A stretch of 64,000 bases of DNA from Datisca glomerata (Eukaryota > Streptophyta > Magnoliopsida > Cucurbitales > Datiscaceae). The stretch spans positions 310,001-374,000 of the forward strand of contig QANY01002498.1 in assembly GCA_003255025.1 (NCBI GenBank), written 5' to 3'. The notes beneath the pieces were generated by a model. It did no database searches. It was not told the DNA's origin and was given only the letters and a program-made list of their open reading frames with translations. The position numbers and the translations under genes are program-made. Below, in pieces: positions 36,601-48,980 of this stretch (position 1 is the first letter of the stretch; the number at the start of each line of letters is the position of its first letter).

Positions 36601-38376
36601 TCTAGGAAAAATTAAAATAAAACCTAATACAATAATCACCATACAATTAACGATCCATTATTTTTCATACATTCAAAAAACATAACCATCCATTATCATA
36701 CATATCTCATATTATATGAATAATGCAAGAAAACTCACACATAATTTAACATATAAATATATAAAGACCGGTCTGATACCACTTGCTAGTTGCCACGATG
36801 CGTACGCGGCTGAAGCGTAGAGGTGCATGAACTTTAAAAAAAATTAAACTATTAATAAAAATCAAGTCTTTTAATAGAACAAAACTTGTGCAACGCTACG
36901 ATAACCAAATAAAATTTTTTATTGAAAACTATTTTTCAATCAACCAGGATCCATTATATATTTATGATTTAAATCCACAACTTACGGGGTTAAGAATCAT
37001 ATACATTTGTAGCCTATATCAAGTGTCCTTGTAAAAATCGATCGATCCTCCGTTCCTACAAAATCGTTCCAACAATCAGTAGACTCCGAGATCCATACCA
37101 AGATCTTCCAAGTCAATCATCAACGCATCAGGACATGTGTGACATGTAGAATATTACAAGACACATTTTTCTGTTTCTAGATAATCTCAACACATGAGAT
37201 CTAGATATTTGCTGAAAAAGACTTTAGTGAGATGATTCTCTAAAATAGCGTGATGATTATTTTTTTAGAATTTTGATAAACATTTAATCACAGAAGAAAA
37301 TCTCTCTGACACCAATCGTGTTTTCAATTTAACTCGAACTGATGATCTGATCAACTGATTCTCTTCTCTTCGTTCAACCACCAAGACCATTAGAATCATA
37401 TCTGTATATATTCTAGATAATGGTGTATCGTATTTTTAGGGATAAACTGAAATAATATTTAATTATAAAATTATCAATTGCAATAAGACCCGCTGCAATT
37501 GTGCACAACTGCAGTGCCACATGACACTGTAGTGTCGTGAGCGAGCACAATACTCATGGCACTGTGCCTCACTAAACCATTGTAGTGCGATGTGGCATTA
37601 CAATGTTACATACTCACTACTGTAGGTAGTGCCACGTTGCATCACATTAGTCAATGTCAATTTCAGATACATTATTAGTGATTGACACATGATAATTACT
37701 GCAAATTAAGTATTTATTTTAATAACATAATTATCTAGATATCATTTAATTCAAAACTAACATATCTGATTATCCATATCAACTAACTTATATGTTATTT
37801 TACAAATAACAGAGTTAATTGATTTAAATTATTATCTAATAATAATTTAATTATCTAATTTCACAAATTAGATATTCTATCTCACTTATCGATAACTAAA
37901 AAAATCAATAATTATATANGAAAATTATATTTAAATATATAAATAATTGAATTAATTAATTCTTAATTAATTACTCATACATAATTATCTCAAAATTTTG
38001 TACTTGCCCCATAATAAAAATTTATTTTGCAAGTTAGTCATTTCTCATGTCCTGAAATATTCACACCGTAGACAGTGTAGTATAGAGGTGGCTTGGGGAC
38101 CATGAACCTATAATCTCAATAAATCAGATAATTAATTAAACTCTTTAATTAAATAATCTTATTTATTAATTTCATTATTACTCCACTACAAATATGGAAT
38201 TGCACTCTTAGAGATTGTAAAATATATTTACAGAGTATTCTCATGTAATTTACTGACATAATTATTTCATGTAGTTCTGTCCTCCAATTATTGGCTCGTA
38301 AATTAGAACTGATCAAAATTACCTTTACCCTTCTAATTACCTCTTGATCCTTAAGTAGCATTAATCCACTAGTGAA
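33646..38376 (-). mobile_element. Non-coding LTR element (LARD-like) inserted in copia gag
   Basis: The 10 bp sequence TGACTAATTT flanks it (33636-33645 and 38377-38386), and joining the flanks restores the copia gag frame. Two LTR-like blocks (33647-34945 and 36784-38376) align with each other; both share AAAATCGATCGATCCTCC and TACGATAACCAAATAAAA. The internal part 34945-36770 starts at the right with a degenerate primer site (complement of GTCTGATACCACT, 36771-36783). No gag or pol is inside. A purine tract AGTGGGAGAAGG (about 35315-35326, minus strand) lies 370 bp from the inner LTR edge, so the exact LTR border is uncertain. One unresolved base at 37919. Confidence 0.75.
36413..36500 (+). 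repeat. Short tandem repeat, period about 22 bp
   Basis: Four units built on GTGAACAATGTTTTTCACG (GGCGTGAACAATGTGTTTCAC, GGATGAACAATGTTTTTCGT, GGATGAACAATGTTTTCACG, then a part unit). It lies in the internal part of the LTR element. Confidence 0.7.
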
Positions 38377-38379
38377 TGA

Positions 38380-39080
38380 CTAATTTCTCACATTCATCTC
38401 AATATCAGTATTCGTTCTTTCGATCCTGCATTCATGACTCATTAAGAGTGCTTGAACCTCCTTGATAGTTAGGTCTTCAGCTCGAGAAATCATATTAACA
38501 ACTCCTGAGTCAAATTTGACTCCTAAACCATTCAACATAAGAAGAAGTAACGCATGTTCATTGATTGGATTTCCTGTCGCAGCTAAGCCATAGCTACTGA
38601 CCTCATCTTATCGCAGGAATCTGCAATTGAAAGACTCTCTTTCTTCATCGCCCATAACATGTTCCTTATGTGAATCATTCTTACTTTTGACTGGTTCCAA
38701 TCGCTCCTTTCAAGAGCTTGCAATAATTCTTTATAATGAGTGTATTGTAACAATGTTCCCAGTACACGCTCGGTCATAAAGGACCTGATCCAGGTTAACA
38801 GCAGTTAATCTTTTCTAATATAGCTTACATATTTCGGATTATCCTTACCATTAACTAATTTTTGTTGAGGTTTCTCACAATTTCTAAATAGGAACTCATC
38901 CAAGTCGTGACCAATGACAACGGGTACAACTTGAGACTTCCACAACATGAAGTTGTCTCTATCAAGTTTAAATCAATAGAAAAGAATTAAGAGTAGAGTT
39001 CAATGCTTTTAGAAATGAACTTTCAAAAATTATATTGGTTGAATTCTCCTCTAAGCTAAAGTTTGAACCTCCTACCATTT
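38380..39080 (-). pseudogene. copia gag N-terminal part
   Basis: The minus strand reads NFSLEENSTNIIFESSF near 39050, then in changing frames the UBN2-type gag: LLQALERSDWNQSKVRMIHI, KKESLSIADSCDKMRSVAMA (38583-38777), HALLLLMLNGLGVKFDSGVV, then AEDLTIKEVQALLMSHECRI. It is cut at 38376-38386 by the LTR element and continues at 33645. Frameshifts are present. Confidence 0.88.
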
Positions 39081-39094
39081 TTCTATCACCTTGT

Positions 39095-39106
39095 GCTCTG
39101 ATACCA
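39095..39106 (-). other. Primer-binding site (initiator-Met tRNA) of the copia element
   Basis: The minus strand TGGTATCAGAGC is a perfect match to the commonest plant copia primer site. It fixes the 5' LTR border at about 39108. Confidence 0.85.
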
Positions 39107-39108
39107 AG

Positions 39109-39316
39109 ATAGAGAACATGGTAAAATAGAGGGAAAGGAATGAAGAAGAAGATAGAGTGTTTAGCTGAAGAAATGATGTTTCATTAACCTCAACCTTTTG
39201 CGATACATCATATATATATATATATATNATATATATATATAGTAATCATTAATGGCTAACTAACTTAATAGAAATAAATTGGATTAATAGTCGATAAACT
39301 ACATGCATTCCATGCA
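39109..39316 (-). repeat. 5' LTR of the minus copia element (approximate)
   Basis: About 200 bp between the primer site and TGCATGGAATGC, the most likely start. It contains (TA)n with one unresolved base at 39228. No second copy is present, so the outer border is a guess. Confidence 0.5.
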
Positions 39317-40326
39317 GTTATCGCATGTGAAAGAGCTCCACGTAATACGCCACCTCAGTGATAATCACGAGCTCTTTGATCCATATCACGTTGCCGCCAG
39401 AGGTATCAACTGTGACTGCCCGAGGGAAGCACACCAGAGGAATAATTGACAAGGCAAAGAGACAGAGTATGTATTCTAAAAGAAATCTGATACCCTTTAA
39501 ACTGATAAAATGGGAAAAGTAAATTAACAAAACTTTTACTTGAAAAACGATTTTGTAACTTTATAATTTTAGGGACATTCACTTAAAGCGAGTCTTCAAA
39601 TCTAGCCAATTCTGTAATTTCTTCATAATTTTGTTGATGGGGTAGGAAAATTAATAATTGTATTGATTGAAATAGTAATGTATCATGTCGTTTTGGTGTC
39701 TCAAAATGAGGTTGTGTTAACTTGTAAGACATTTTTTTTGCTGTTTTTAGAGTTTTGTCCACATCTATCATGTCCTCCTTTCCTTTCGACATATATTTTT
39801 CGTCTCGTCCCGCACAACACAAGATAGTTTTCGTCTCGTCTCATCACACCCCTAACATACACCATGTCAAAATTCTCTGTTTTTTCCTTATATAGGAGAC
39901 CACTCGTGAGATCAATACATGTGTATTATCTTAGAATTTGCAGCAACAACCTTAAATTACATTAGCATAAGAAATCTTAATTTTTATATATATTCAGTAA
40001 TTGAGATGACTTTTTATCCTTAGAATAATAGGGAAAATAGAAATTGAGGGAGTGAAACTTTAATTAAAGAATAAAAATGTGGCATGCTTCCCATGATGGG
40101 TTGCCATCTGACCAACTGTACTGTAGTCTCTCTCAGATGCCTCTTTTGCATTCCATAAGCCAGTTCTAATGTGTTTCTCCATCAGAATATAAACAAATTT
40201 CACTTTTCCAAATTAAAAAAAAAAATTTCTTGTTTGAAAAACCAAAATAATAATCCTATATACAAATAAAAAACTGTATATCTCAACTGGTGAAACCCCA
40301 AAACCAAAAAGCCCACAAATCAGCCG
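39317..40326. other. Intergenic stretch downstream of the ATL gene
   Basis: No supported gene. GAGACGAGACGAAAACTATC-like words repeat near 39795-39850 and end in TAGGGGTG on the minus strand, reminiscent of a hAT-type MITE end, but no partner end was found. Confidence 0.3.
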
Positions 40327-41535
40327 CTATACTTGACTACTACTATCAGGCATAAGCCGCACAAATGACCGTTCACTCACATCCTCATCCCCATTCCCAC
40401 CCGTCCCCACCTTCGGCTTCTGTGTCCGGCTAGACCCGGTTCTACCAAATAATGGTGTCGGCAGTGCAAATGTCCAACGATCCGACTTCGATGTCCCCAC
40501 CGACCTCTCCGCTGATAAAAGGTTCTTCCGCCGCCCACTTCCACTACGATACCCTTGTCTCGAACTCTGCACTCTCGGTAATGCCACGCAGCTTCTAGCA
40601 CGGCTCAACGTCGAGTTCATTAGCTGGCTCCGCACCTCCTCCGGCAGCCTCAAAGTAAATCGCTCGTAGCTCTCTCCCGGTTGGAACGGCGAGTGACCGG
40701 TTGAGTGAGATCGCGGAAACATTCCAGTCAATGCCCAACCCGTCGATCTCGACCGAGCCGGAACGTTCTCGCCGGTCATCTGACTTGGATTTATCAAACT
40801 CGCATCCAGAGCTTGTGAATCTCGTACCTGATTATCTCCACCAACGCCGATAGATACGTGAGTGTCCTGCATTTGGTATTCGGATCCACGATTGGGTTCA
40901 TCCGGGCCTCCATGTGGATCCATGGTGATCAAATTGCCCAACGTTATATCGCCGGGTTTGGGTATTAAATTGGCCCGGCAAACAGGGCAGGTGGAGTGGG
41001 AGGCTAGCCAAGCGTCGATGCAATCAGAATGGAACACGTGGTTACATTTGGGGAGCAAACGCAGCTCATCATGGTCTTCGAACTCGTTTAAGCACACGGC
41101 GCACTCTAGCAAGCCCTTCCCGATTTTAATCCCCTTGACGGCTGAGTACACGAAGGTCGGGAACGTCGAGATGACCGTCGCGTCCAGTCCGCGCGCGCGT
41201 GAGCGGCTGTTGCTCCGGCCTTGGATGGCAGAGAGATCAAGGTCGGTCAAGAACCTGTTCTGGGAGCACTGGCGCGTGTACACGGAGAGAAAGCCGAGGA
41301 TAAAGAAGACGCAGACGAGGACAACCAGTACGATGGCCATATTTTTGTTGATAGTCGGCCCGAATGTGAAATCGTCGGGTGGGGCGGGTACTGATCCGAC
41401 CTGTGCGATGGCCTGCTGTACAAACACAAGCAAAAGGAGGAGCAAGTAGGTGACAAGAAGCGTGGGGTTGCCATGGTTGAACTTCGAAAGTCTGAAAATC
41501 GAACGGCTATAATGGTATCTCCTAATAAACGCCAT
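40327..41535 (-). CDS. RING-H2 E3 ubiquitin ligase, ATL6/ATL31-like
   Basis: Intact intronless 402-codon gene. Residues 26-45 are a hydrophobic signal or first membrane segment ([20 protein letters not shown]). Residues 65-86 are a second one ([20 protein letters not shown]). [12 protein letters not shown] at 115-126 is the GLD motif that defines ATL ligases. The RING-H2 lies at 145-186 with all eight ligands: Cys145, Cys148, Cys164, His166, His169, Cys172, Cys183, Cys186, including the ATL-typical [18 protein letters not shown] long Ser/Arg-rich C-terminal tail follows ([20 protein letters not shown]), as in ATL6/ATL31, which act at the membrane in defence and carbon/nitrogen responses by ubiquitinating 14-3-3 proteins. 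The ATG at 41535 is the first in frame. GC content is higher than in the surroundings. The specific paralog cannot be told. Confidence 0.95.
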   Translation of the reverse strand: MAFIRRYHYSRSIFRLSKFNHGNPTLLVTYLLLLLLVFVQQAIAQVGSVPAPPDDFTFGPTINKNMAIVLVVLVCVFFILGFLSVYTRQCSQNRFLTDLDLSAIQGRSNSRSRARGLDATVISTFPTFVYSAVKGIKIGKGLLECAVCLNEFEDHDELRLLPKCNHVFHSDCIDAWLASHSTCPVCRANLIPKPGDITLGNLITMDPHGGPDEPNRGSEYQMQDTHVSIGVGGDNQVRDSQALDASLINPSQMTGENVPARSRSTGWALTGMFPRSHSTGHSPFQPGESYERFTLRLPEEVRSQLMNSTLSRARSCVALPRVQSSRQGYRSGSGRRKNLLSAERSVGTSKSDRWTFALPTPLFGRTGSSRTQKPKVGTGGNGDEDVSERSFVRLMPDSSSQV

Positions 41536-43500
41536 CAGTCACATAATAATGATGATGAAGAAAGGTAGCGTCGTTAAATTGGATTATGAAGTGAAAGCTA
41601 AAAAAGGGGATGGGGTTGATGTGTTCGATCTGGCTGATTACACAATCACTTTTGTTGGTCAAAAGCAAAGCAAAGCAAAAGGCAAAGGGTAAAGTGGAAA
41701 AAGGATACGGCGCCAGAAAATTTGTGTTAGAGAATGAGCTGCAGGAAATAATGGATATAAAGAGAGAGAAATTGGCAATGGAACAGAGTTTGGAGTTTGA
41801 AGGAGACATGTCGTTTTAGGTTTGGAGTTTGACTTGGGAAAAAGTGGGGTCGGGACTGTCTGGTTTTCAAGTTAACGAACTTCTTTTGCTGACTCTCTCC
41901 CATGTTTACTAAATTACTAGTATGGTCTTCCTTTTCTTTTTCTTAGAAAATAAAAGGTAGATTAAGGAGATCCCTCTAGTTTTGAACTATATGCGAACAA
42001 GTCATTTGATTTTGTTTTATCAAGAAATTAAATCATAATTTTCCCCCTAAATTACCCTCGTAACTTATTATTTTTTAATCATATTCTCGAGCATTGATTT
42101 ATAAGAGGTATATAAACCAGTAAAAAAATTAAAAATATATCAAAACATGATCTATTAGTATGATTTTTTTAGAAAACAATTTTAGATTTATTAGTGCATG
42201 AAAAGAAACTAAAAGACGTGTTTTGCTTATATTTTAAATTTAAATTAAACGAGTGTTTATGTCATTAAAATAAATTAAGAAGAGCTTGATGTAATTTAAA
42301 AAAAAATATAGTGCCATTGTCGAGGTTTGGACCTTCGGTTTGGAGGAAAAGTATTTGTTGCCGGCCAAAGTAATGGAAAAAATGTTTCAAAATGATTTTA
42401 TACAATTTTGAAATATTAATGTTTGGGAGTGTCCCTTCGCCATCTTTAAGGAATCTATTGTTGTTTTGTAGGTTTGTGAATTCCAATTACAAATCAATAT
42501 TAATTCATGGTTTTCATTTTCAATAATGAAAATGAATAAAACAGCTTATGGGTTTTAGTAATGGTCCATCTCCAATAAGAAAAGACAGAGGACATGTTGG
42601 TTGGTTTACTAGTATGTTTGCTTGTTATTATCCGAGCTTCTATTTTCTTTTCTTTTTGGTTTTTTTAAAGTAGAGATATTACCCTTCTTGCTTGAATGCT
42701 CCTTTATTTTTGAATTTGTTGAAATTTATCATTCAAAGGTATGCTGAGGCCAAATTCTACATTCATTTATAAACCTCTTGTTACATAAAATTTCGTATAT
42801 TCAGTATTTATTTCACTAGTGGTTCCGAGACAAATTTTTATAAAATGAACACAAAATAAATTTACAACGTAAACTAATTAATTTCTGCAAATTCAAGAAG
42901 TGAATATGCACAAAAAGAAAGATTAAAGTGAAAATGCACAAAGAAAAAAAGAAGTTTCAACTTCTAGAGGCAGCAGTTATGGACCTCATGAGACACCTCA
43001 TTCAGGAAAAAAATTTGTCTGAGTACCAAGTCATTTTCAGGCACTAATCTATTTATTTCAAAATTCAAAGGTTTGAAAAATAAATCAATAAATAAACAAC
43101 TACGTATTATGCAGGCCTACTACCACAATAGAAATCTCATGTCAACGTATCCCAAGAAAAATTATATAGTGGTGGGAATATTGTGGATGATGAGAAAACC
43201 TATAAATCCAATGGCAAAAACAAGTGAGGGGAAAAAAAACCTTTGACCAGTCCCTGTTTAGTCGTTTATATGCTACACAAGTGTATATTTTTCTTTCGTC
43301 TTTTATGAAGTGAAATGTATATTTAATTTGATTGTACAATGGAACAGAGAAGGGATTTAAAATTTTAACATTTGTACAATAGGGTTTTTAATTAATAATA
43401 TTAATAATCAGAGGACTTCATGTGAAAGCTTCTTAAAGAGTTTTTTTTTTTCATCTCACTGCTAGATTAAGATTGAACTGCCTATTATTCAATAGAACAA
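41536..43500. other. Upstream region of the ATL gene and AT-rich intergenic DNA
   Basis: No gene supported. The first 300 bp are likely the 5' UTR and promoter of the ATL gene. The rest is AT-rich with no recognisable motif. Confidence 0.35.
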
Positions 43501-44060
43501 GGAAGCGAGATGAAAGTGGTTAAAAAAGCCTATCATATTGTTTCGATAGTGTTTTCAAAAATATTATGTATCCATGTGTTATCAAAAGTTAAGATTATAC
43601 GATGAGTTTAAAAAATACTATAAAAACACTTTAATCACTTTCTTTCATAGCGTTTTTGAAATGGTGTAGCATACATATTATGGCATTTGAAAGCAACATC
43701 ATCAAACACTTGCAGCCTTAAAAACACACTATGCATGAGCTATTAGAGCGTTGGAAAAATGTTGTAGTAATATATATCATAGTGTTTATTCAATACAATC
43801 GTATATCTTATTATAGCATTTATACAATATATAATATTATAGCATGATGCTATAATATATAATATTAAAGCATTTACACATTTATAAACACTGCTATATC
43901 CTCTTATAGCATTTTAAATGTTGTAATATAATATATTATAACATTTTTACATGTTGTAGTATAAATATATTATAATGTTTTTACACGCTGCAGTACAATA
44001 TAGTAATTTTACAAGAATGAATTGCATAGTGCTTTTATGCTATCGTATCGAACAAATAAT
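43500..44060. repeat. AT-rich repeat with recurring TATAGCATTT-like motifs
   Basis: Variants of ATAGTGTTTT, TATAGCATTT and GTTGTAATATA recur every 40-60 bp. They include a palindrome TATAATATTATAGCATGATG and complement around 43835-43862. It resembles the subterminal repeat arrays of non-autonomous DNA transposons; ends not found. Confidence 0.45.
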
Positions 44061-44090
44061 GTAAAATGATCATCATTTGGCTACACAAAT

Positions 44091-44943
44091 CTCTACTATA
44101 TTAAAAAGGATTTAAGGGGAAGAAATTTTTTATTTCCCTATTTACCCTTCAAGCCCCATCAAATATGATATAAGATTAAGTTTTTCTTATATTTAATTCT
44201 TCAAAATTATATTCACTAATTATTCATTTACTAATACTCTATAAATTTAGTATTTTATATTATTGTGTTTTTAGGAATATGAAGGATCATGTCTATGATT
44301 TTAGATATCTTTATATCATGAACATTATTTCAATCGATAACAATGAGTTATTGTCAAGATTGTTTTTTGCTGTTTAGTTTCTTTAGTTTTATAATAAATG
44401 TCATACTTTTCAAGGTCTATTATCTGTAGTAAAATAGTTTGTCATATTTAATTTTCTCTTCTCAAATGTTTTTTTAGTTTCTTTTCATTTTATCTTACGA
44501 TATAAATTTTAGGATCATGCATTTTTTAATATAAAAATTTTGTAGATAATTTATCATTTCGAGATTATGCACAACTTATTCAAGTTTTCTTCTATTTTTA
44601 TTTATCTCTAGGTGATACACAACTTATTCAAATTTAATTTTACTTGTAATAGTTTAAGTGTGTAAATATGAGAAAATTACTATTATTATTATTTTTTGTA
44701 GTAGATTTAGATTTTATAAGTTAATGTATTTATTTCAACGTTAATAATAATTTTAAAATTTATTTTATGAATTTAAATTTTTTCAACACATGCTTTTCGA
44801 CTAGTCTTATTTAATATATGCTAACATTTGAAAAACATTAATTCAAAATGTCTTAATGCATTAAAGAAATTTACTAATGTTCGAAAAGGTCCAGCTCGCA
44901 ACATACTAATATCTTTACAATACTAATTATAAAAATATACTAG
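44091..44943 (+). mobile_element. Possible Helitron-like unit
   Basis: It starts TCTCTACTATATTAAAAAGG after an A, like many plant Helitron 5' ends, and ATACTAG ends it before a T (CTAG at 44940-44943). The interior is AT-rich and non-coding. The hairpin normally just inside the 3' end is not convincing. Confidence 0.3.
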
Positions 44944-46459
44944 TATGACCAACCCACAAGCCAAAATTTTCATCAACTTACTTATGTTCCCGGTGGTATC
45001 CTATGTCTCAAAACTAGTTTGCGTAGCCCAAGAGTACCTCATTCCCATCACTATGTGGAACCCCCCACGAGAGTTACTGTGAATTTGCTATGACGTCGGT
45101 GGACCTACATGAAAAACAATAATTGTTACAGTTTAATACATGATCTCTATAAACCTACTATACATGATCTCTATAGAAGACTTTTTAGGTATTAAGCTAG
45201 TAAGAGGATAGTAAACAAAGCTTATCTTTACACATACACAATAAAAAATGTCCAACACAAAAGCATGGTGAGTATAAACTTGATCGTAAACTACTCCAGA
45301 TCCTTGGAAGGCCAATTATCTTTCTTCAATTAGTTTTCCCGCATTTTCCTTCTTTTGGGAGGAGGGGATAGAAAATAAAGTTATCAGCTTATGGATCCAT
45401 ACATAGCTGTTCAGAAAACTTACAAAAAGCATAAGAAAGCTTATCACACGTAGGGATGAAGAAAAAAATTAAGAGTCTATCAAGAAGTAATCAATACTAA
45501 CAAGAAAACAAAGAAATAAAAGAGGAGAATAAAGCAAATGACTTAAACTCTACAAAAGAAAAGAAGAATCCAATGAACAGAGAGTTAAAACAATAACAAC
45601 AAAGAGGAAAAATCATTAATCAATAACAATTCTTTTTTGTTCAGAAAGCTTACAAACAACAGCAGAAAGTTTAACCTCAAGATGATACCACAGCAGTACC
45701 TATGCCAAGATGAGGGGGCATTACATACTAAGTTGGCTATGAGATTCCAAGTATCCTTGGTCAGTTTGAACACCCCCCCCCCCACACACACACACATTTC
45801 AATCTTGGTCATTTGATCCAATCTAGTCTAATAACTTTAACTTTCTCAAAGCAATTCATTATTCACACTATATAATTAACAAGAGAAGACATTAATTACC
45901 AGTGGGAAAACTCCAAGTGCATACAATTTAAAGTTAATAAAATTTACTGAGGGCGATTGCAAATCTGAATTGGGTCGTTCTTCATTTCGTTGAAGCTAAA
46001 AAATTATACTAGAGTCTGAAATTGTACGAATTGAGAAAATCAACTATATTCACTGCTTGCATATTTGTCTATGTATGCCTGTTTCACTATGCTTTCCATA
46101 ACGGATTGAGAAAAAAAACATATTTGGTAAGAGCATCCCTCTTCCATAGGCTAAAAAGCACTAATCTCACGCAACATTAATAATGCAAAATTCAGTTGTG
46201 TGATGTTAAAGGGATAAACAATGATTTGCTTACAATAGCTCTGGCACCAACTAAGTTGGTAGGTTCACCATTTTATTTAATGTGCCTTCGTCCAAACATG
46301 GACTTTAGATATAAAATCAGGAGTTTGACTACTTTATTTCCATCAAACATAAAATAAAAATTTGTATCTTATGATATCTTCAATCAATCTAACATATCTC
46401 ATGCGGTTGGATGTGTGTGGGTTTTGTTTTTACCTTTTCTCTTTGAACTTCACCCTTAT
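44944..46459. other. Intergenic, no gene seen
   Basis: AT-rich. A C-run with following (CA)n sits at about 45769-45797. Short open frames are not supported. Confidence 0.35.
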
Positions 46460-47530
46460 TTCTTATATCATGGATCACTCCATTTTTTACTGTTTATGTT
46501 CCTAATGATTGTTCTTGGGTCTGGAGGAAGTTTCTCAAAGCTAGGGACTGGTTTATTGGGCATTGTTGTGCCAGGATTGGAGATGGGGCTAAAAACTTCC
46601 TCTAAGGTGACCCTTGTCACCATTTGGGAGTGCTTTATAACAGATTTGGCAAGAATCTCACCTTGGATATTGGGTGGTATATTAACACCAAAGTCAGAAG
46701 TATCGTTAATAGGGGTAACTGGTCTTGGCCTCCAACAAACTTAGCTACGCTTATATCTATTAAGGAGGCTTCTATTATTTTCCCCTTCCACTAGCTTTTA
46801 GGCCTGATAAGTGGATCTGGGATCTAGCTCTAGATGGGAACTTCTCAACATCTTCTCCCTACTACACCCGTAAGTAGCCTGGTTTGACAGTTTCTTGGAG
46901 TGATTTTGTGTGGTTCTCCTACAGCATTCCTAAACACAGTTTTATTAGTTGGAAGGCTTGCAGGGATAGGCTCACTATCAAAGATAAGTTGGTTAGCTGT
47001 GGGGCATGAATATAGCCATGACTGCATGTTTCGCCCTTCCCACATTGAGAGTAGAGACCACTTATTTTTTCATGCTCCTTCTCTTTTAGTGTGTGGACTA
47101 TCATCACTCAATCTTGTGATCTTACTTGTCCTTGCTCAAGGTGGGATCAAAACATCGAGTGACTGGCTAACACTACTAAAAAGGACCTTAGAAGTCTCAT
47201 TCTTAAAATTGCTTTCAATTCCTTTGTATATATTATCTGGATTGAGAGAAATTCTAGGATCTTTGAGGGTAAGGTTAAAGAGAGGGTCTCTATTTTCATA
47301 TCTATCATTAACTCTGTTAGTGATAGACTATGGAACCACCCTCATCCATGATTCCCCTGTCAATAGGTGGCTTTTGGTCTAATGGAACCTCCTTCCCCAT
47401 TTGCTTGAGAGTCCTCCTTAAGGTTGGTATGTTTTGAGGGATTTGTTGGCTTTGCCTTGGTCTTGTCCTTGGCTTTGCCTTGTTTATTTTTATCCTCATT
47501 ATTAATATATTTGCCTTGTTAAAAAAAAAC
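46460..47530 (+). mobile_element. 5'-truncated LINE (L1-type), 3' part with zf-RVT region and poly(A)
   Basis: In shifting plus-strand frames: VPNDCSWVWRKFLKARDWFI, DGAKNFL, IPKHSFISWKACRDRLTIKD, TCPCSRWDQNIEW and KIAFNSFVYIIWIERNSRIF. This is the zinc-binding region (zf-RVT) at the C-terminus of plant L1 reverse transcriptases. The end is a run of nine A at about 47520-47529. There are several stops and frameshifts; the RT domain proper is absent, as is usual for 5'-truncated LINE copies. The same family lies inverted at 49985-52430. Confidence 0.85.
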
Positions 47531-47539
47531 TACATCATA

Positions 47540-48980
47540 AACTTGTGCAACATCTCTTGCACTTGATTTCCACATAGTTGTTGCTTCAATTGTGATACCA
47601 CTATTTTGATTTGAAGTTTTGCTTCCTTGTTGTGAAAGCATTGTCCTTTAATAACATATCTAGTATAAGATATTTTCTAGGACCATATGCAAGTCATTTT
47701 AGTGTGTCCGACCCATCAATCATCAAAGAATTCATCTGAATCTATAAAAAAAGAAAATTTAATCCATCAACATCGTCAAACTCTCACAAAAGATTGATAA
47801 GAGAAAAATTTTGTAGCATGTAACCTTCTCCTTAGTTCGTGACAAAAAAATGTATGTATGTCTCTTGCACAACAAGGTGTGATTCTGTCAAGATCTTTAT
47901 TTGGTCGTTTTAACTCGCTAAAATGTATCCTAACCTCAAATCAAACATATTTGATAAGTGATATACCAATGTTAATATGAAATTGTTGAATATTCTAATA
48001 AACTTTTAAGTACTTACTCAAAGAATGGTTCCACCATGGCTGTACTGAACAACACATCACGATGCACACTTTTAAACATTTCATCGCTCATCACAATTGA
48101 TGTTCCTACTGAAATTGGACATCCTTCAAGATTAATGTCACTGATAAAATCTTGATTGTGACATTCTTCATGGCTTACTCCTTCTTTCTCTATAAACTCA
48201 CTACAAAGGTTTGTGCACCTATGTGCTAGATTACATTCTATGATACACCCTTCATGTCGTGCATGATTTGGAATGCATCCTTTTAGCATCTTCATATACA
48301 TAAAACCAAAATTGCATATTTTAAAACAATGTTGAAACCTGAATAATCATACTTCGATTACCTTTCAAAATGATATATCTAATGAAAATGGATGGGCCTA
48401 TATAGACGTGCTTCTCGCCCCAAGTGAATCACTCAGTGAACCATAATGTCAAAGAATGATGGTGGGAAGAACCTTTCAAAGATACACAATGTTTCAACTA
48501 CTTCATCTTCCATCGCTGTATTTTTTTCTGGAAATGAAACGCTGACATAGTCAATTGAAAAAAACACATAATCTGAATATTGCATCTTTAGGTCATTTTG
48601 GAAGCATTCCCCTTAAAGCTACATGTAATAATTGTTGAATGAAAACATGGTAATCATGTGATATAAGACCAAAGACTTTGCAATCCTCCATTGGTATGCA
48701 ATTTTTAATATTAGAACCGTACCCACCTGGTAATTTCGAATGAATAGCCTCCTACAAAAGGATTCTTTCTTGTTTTTGGTTAACAGGTACATATCAAGAG
48801 GAAAGATGATTCTAGATCCATCGTATTTTGGGTGCAAGCCTTGCTTAACATCCATGTGCTGTAAACCCTTACGTGCATTGCTTCCATCCTTTGATTCCCT
48901 TTTCGCATTCAACAATGTAGAAATAATGCTTTCACGAATATTTTTCTCTATGCACGTCACGTCTAGATTATGACATATTA
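47540..48980 (-). pseudogene. En/Spm CACTA transposase (TNP2-like) remnant
   Basis: The minus strand reads, from 48960 down, MTCIEKNIRESIISTLLNAK then SKDGSNARKGLQHMDVKQGL. 48300-48460 gives PPSFFDIMVH and HLGREARLYRPIHF. 48014-48301 gives MLKGCIPNHARHEGCIIECN. 47540-47740 gives MIDGSDTLKLAYGP-like text with a stop. These are the conserved C-terminal blocks of plant TNP2 transposases (DUF4218 and following). Frames are broken many times. No CACTA ends were found nearby, and the catalytic N-terminal part is missing. Confidence 0.8.

Larger units (their letters stand above)
30610..39316 (-). mobile_element. Ty1/copia element (minus), host of two nested insertions
   Basis: Read leftwards: 5' LTR about 39109-39316, perfect primer-binding site TGGTATCAGAGC (39095-39106 complement), gag 38380-39080, then insertion of a 4.7 kb LTR element. 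Gag resumes at 33640-33301 with the CCHC knuckle, then a CACTA insertion, then protease/GAG-pre-integrase 31348-31000 and an integrase remnant 30944-30610. RT, RNase H and a 3' LTR are missing. Removing the two inserts restores the gag and protease order, so this is the oldest layer of the nest. Confidence 0.85.

Noticed and set aside
39790..39858. Possible hAT-type MITE end (TAGGGGTG on the minus strand)
   Set aside because: Only one end was found and no target duplication could be shown.
40862..41449. 195-codon plus-strand frame
   Set aside because: Antisense shadow of the ATL gene; the minus frame has a full RING-H2.
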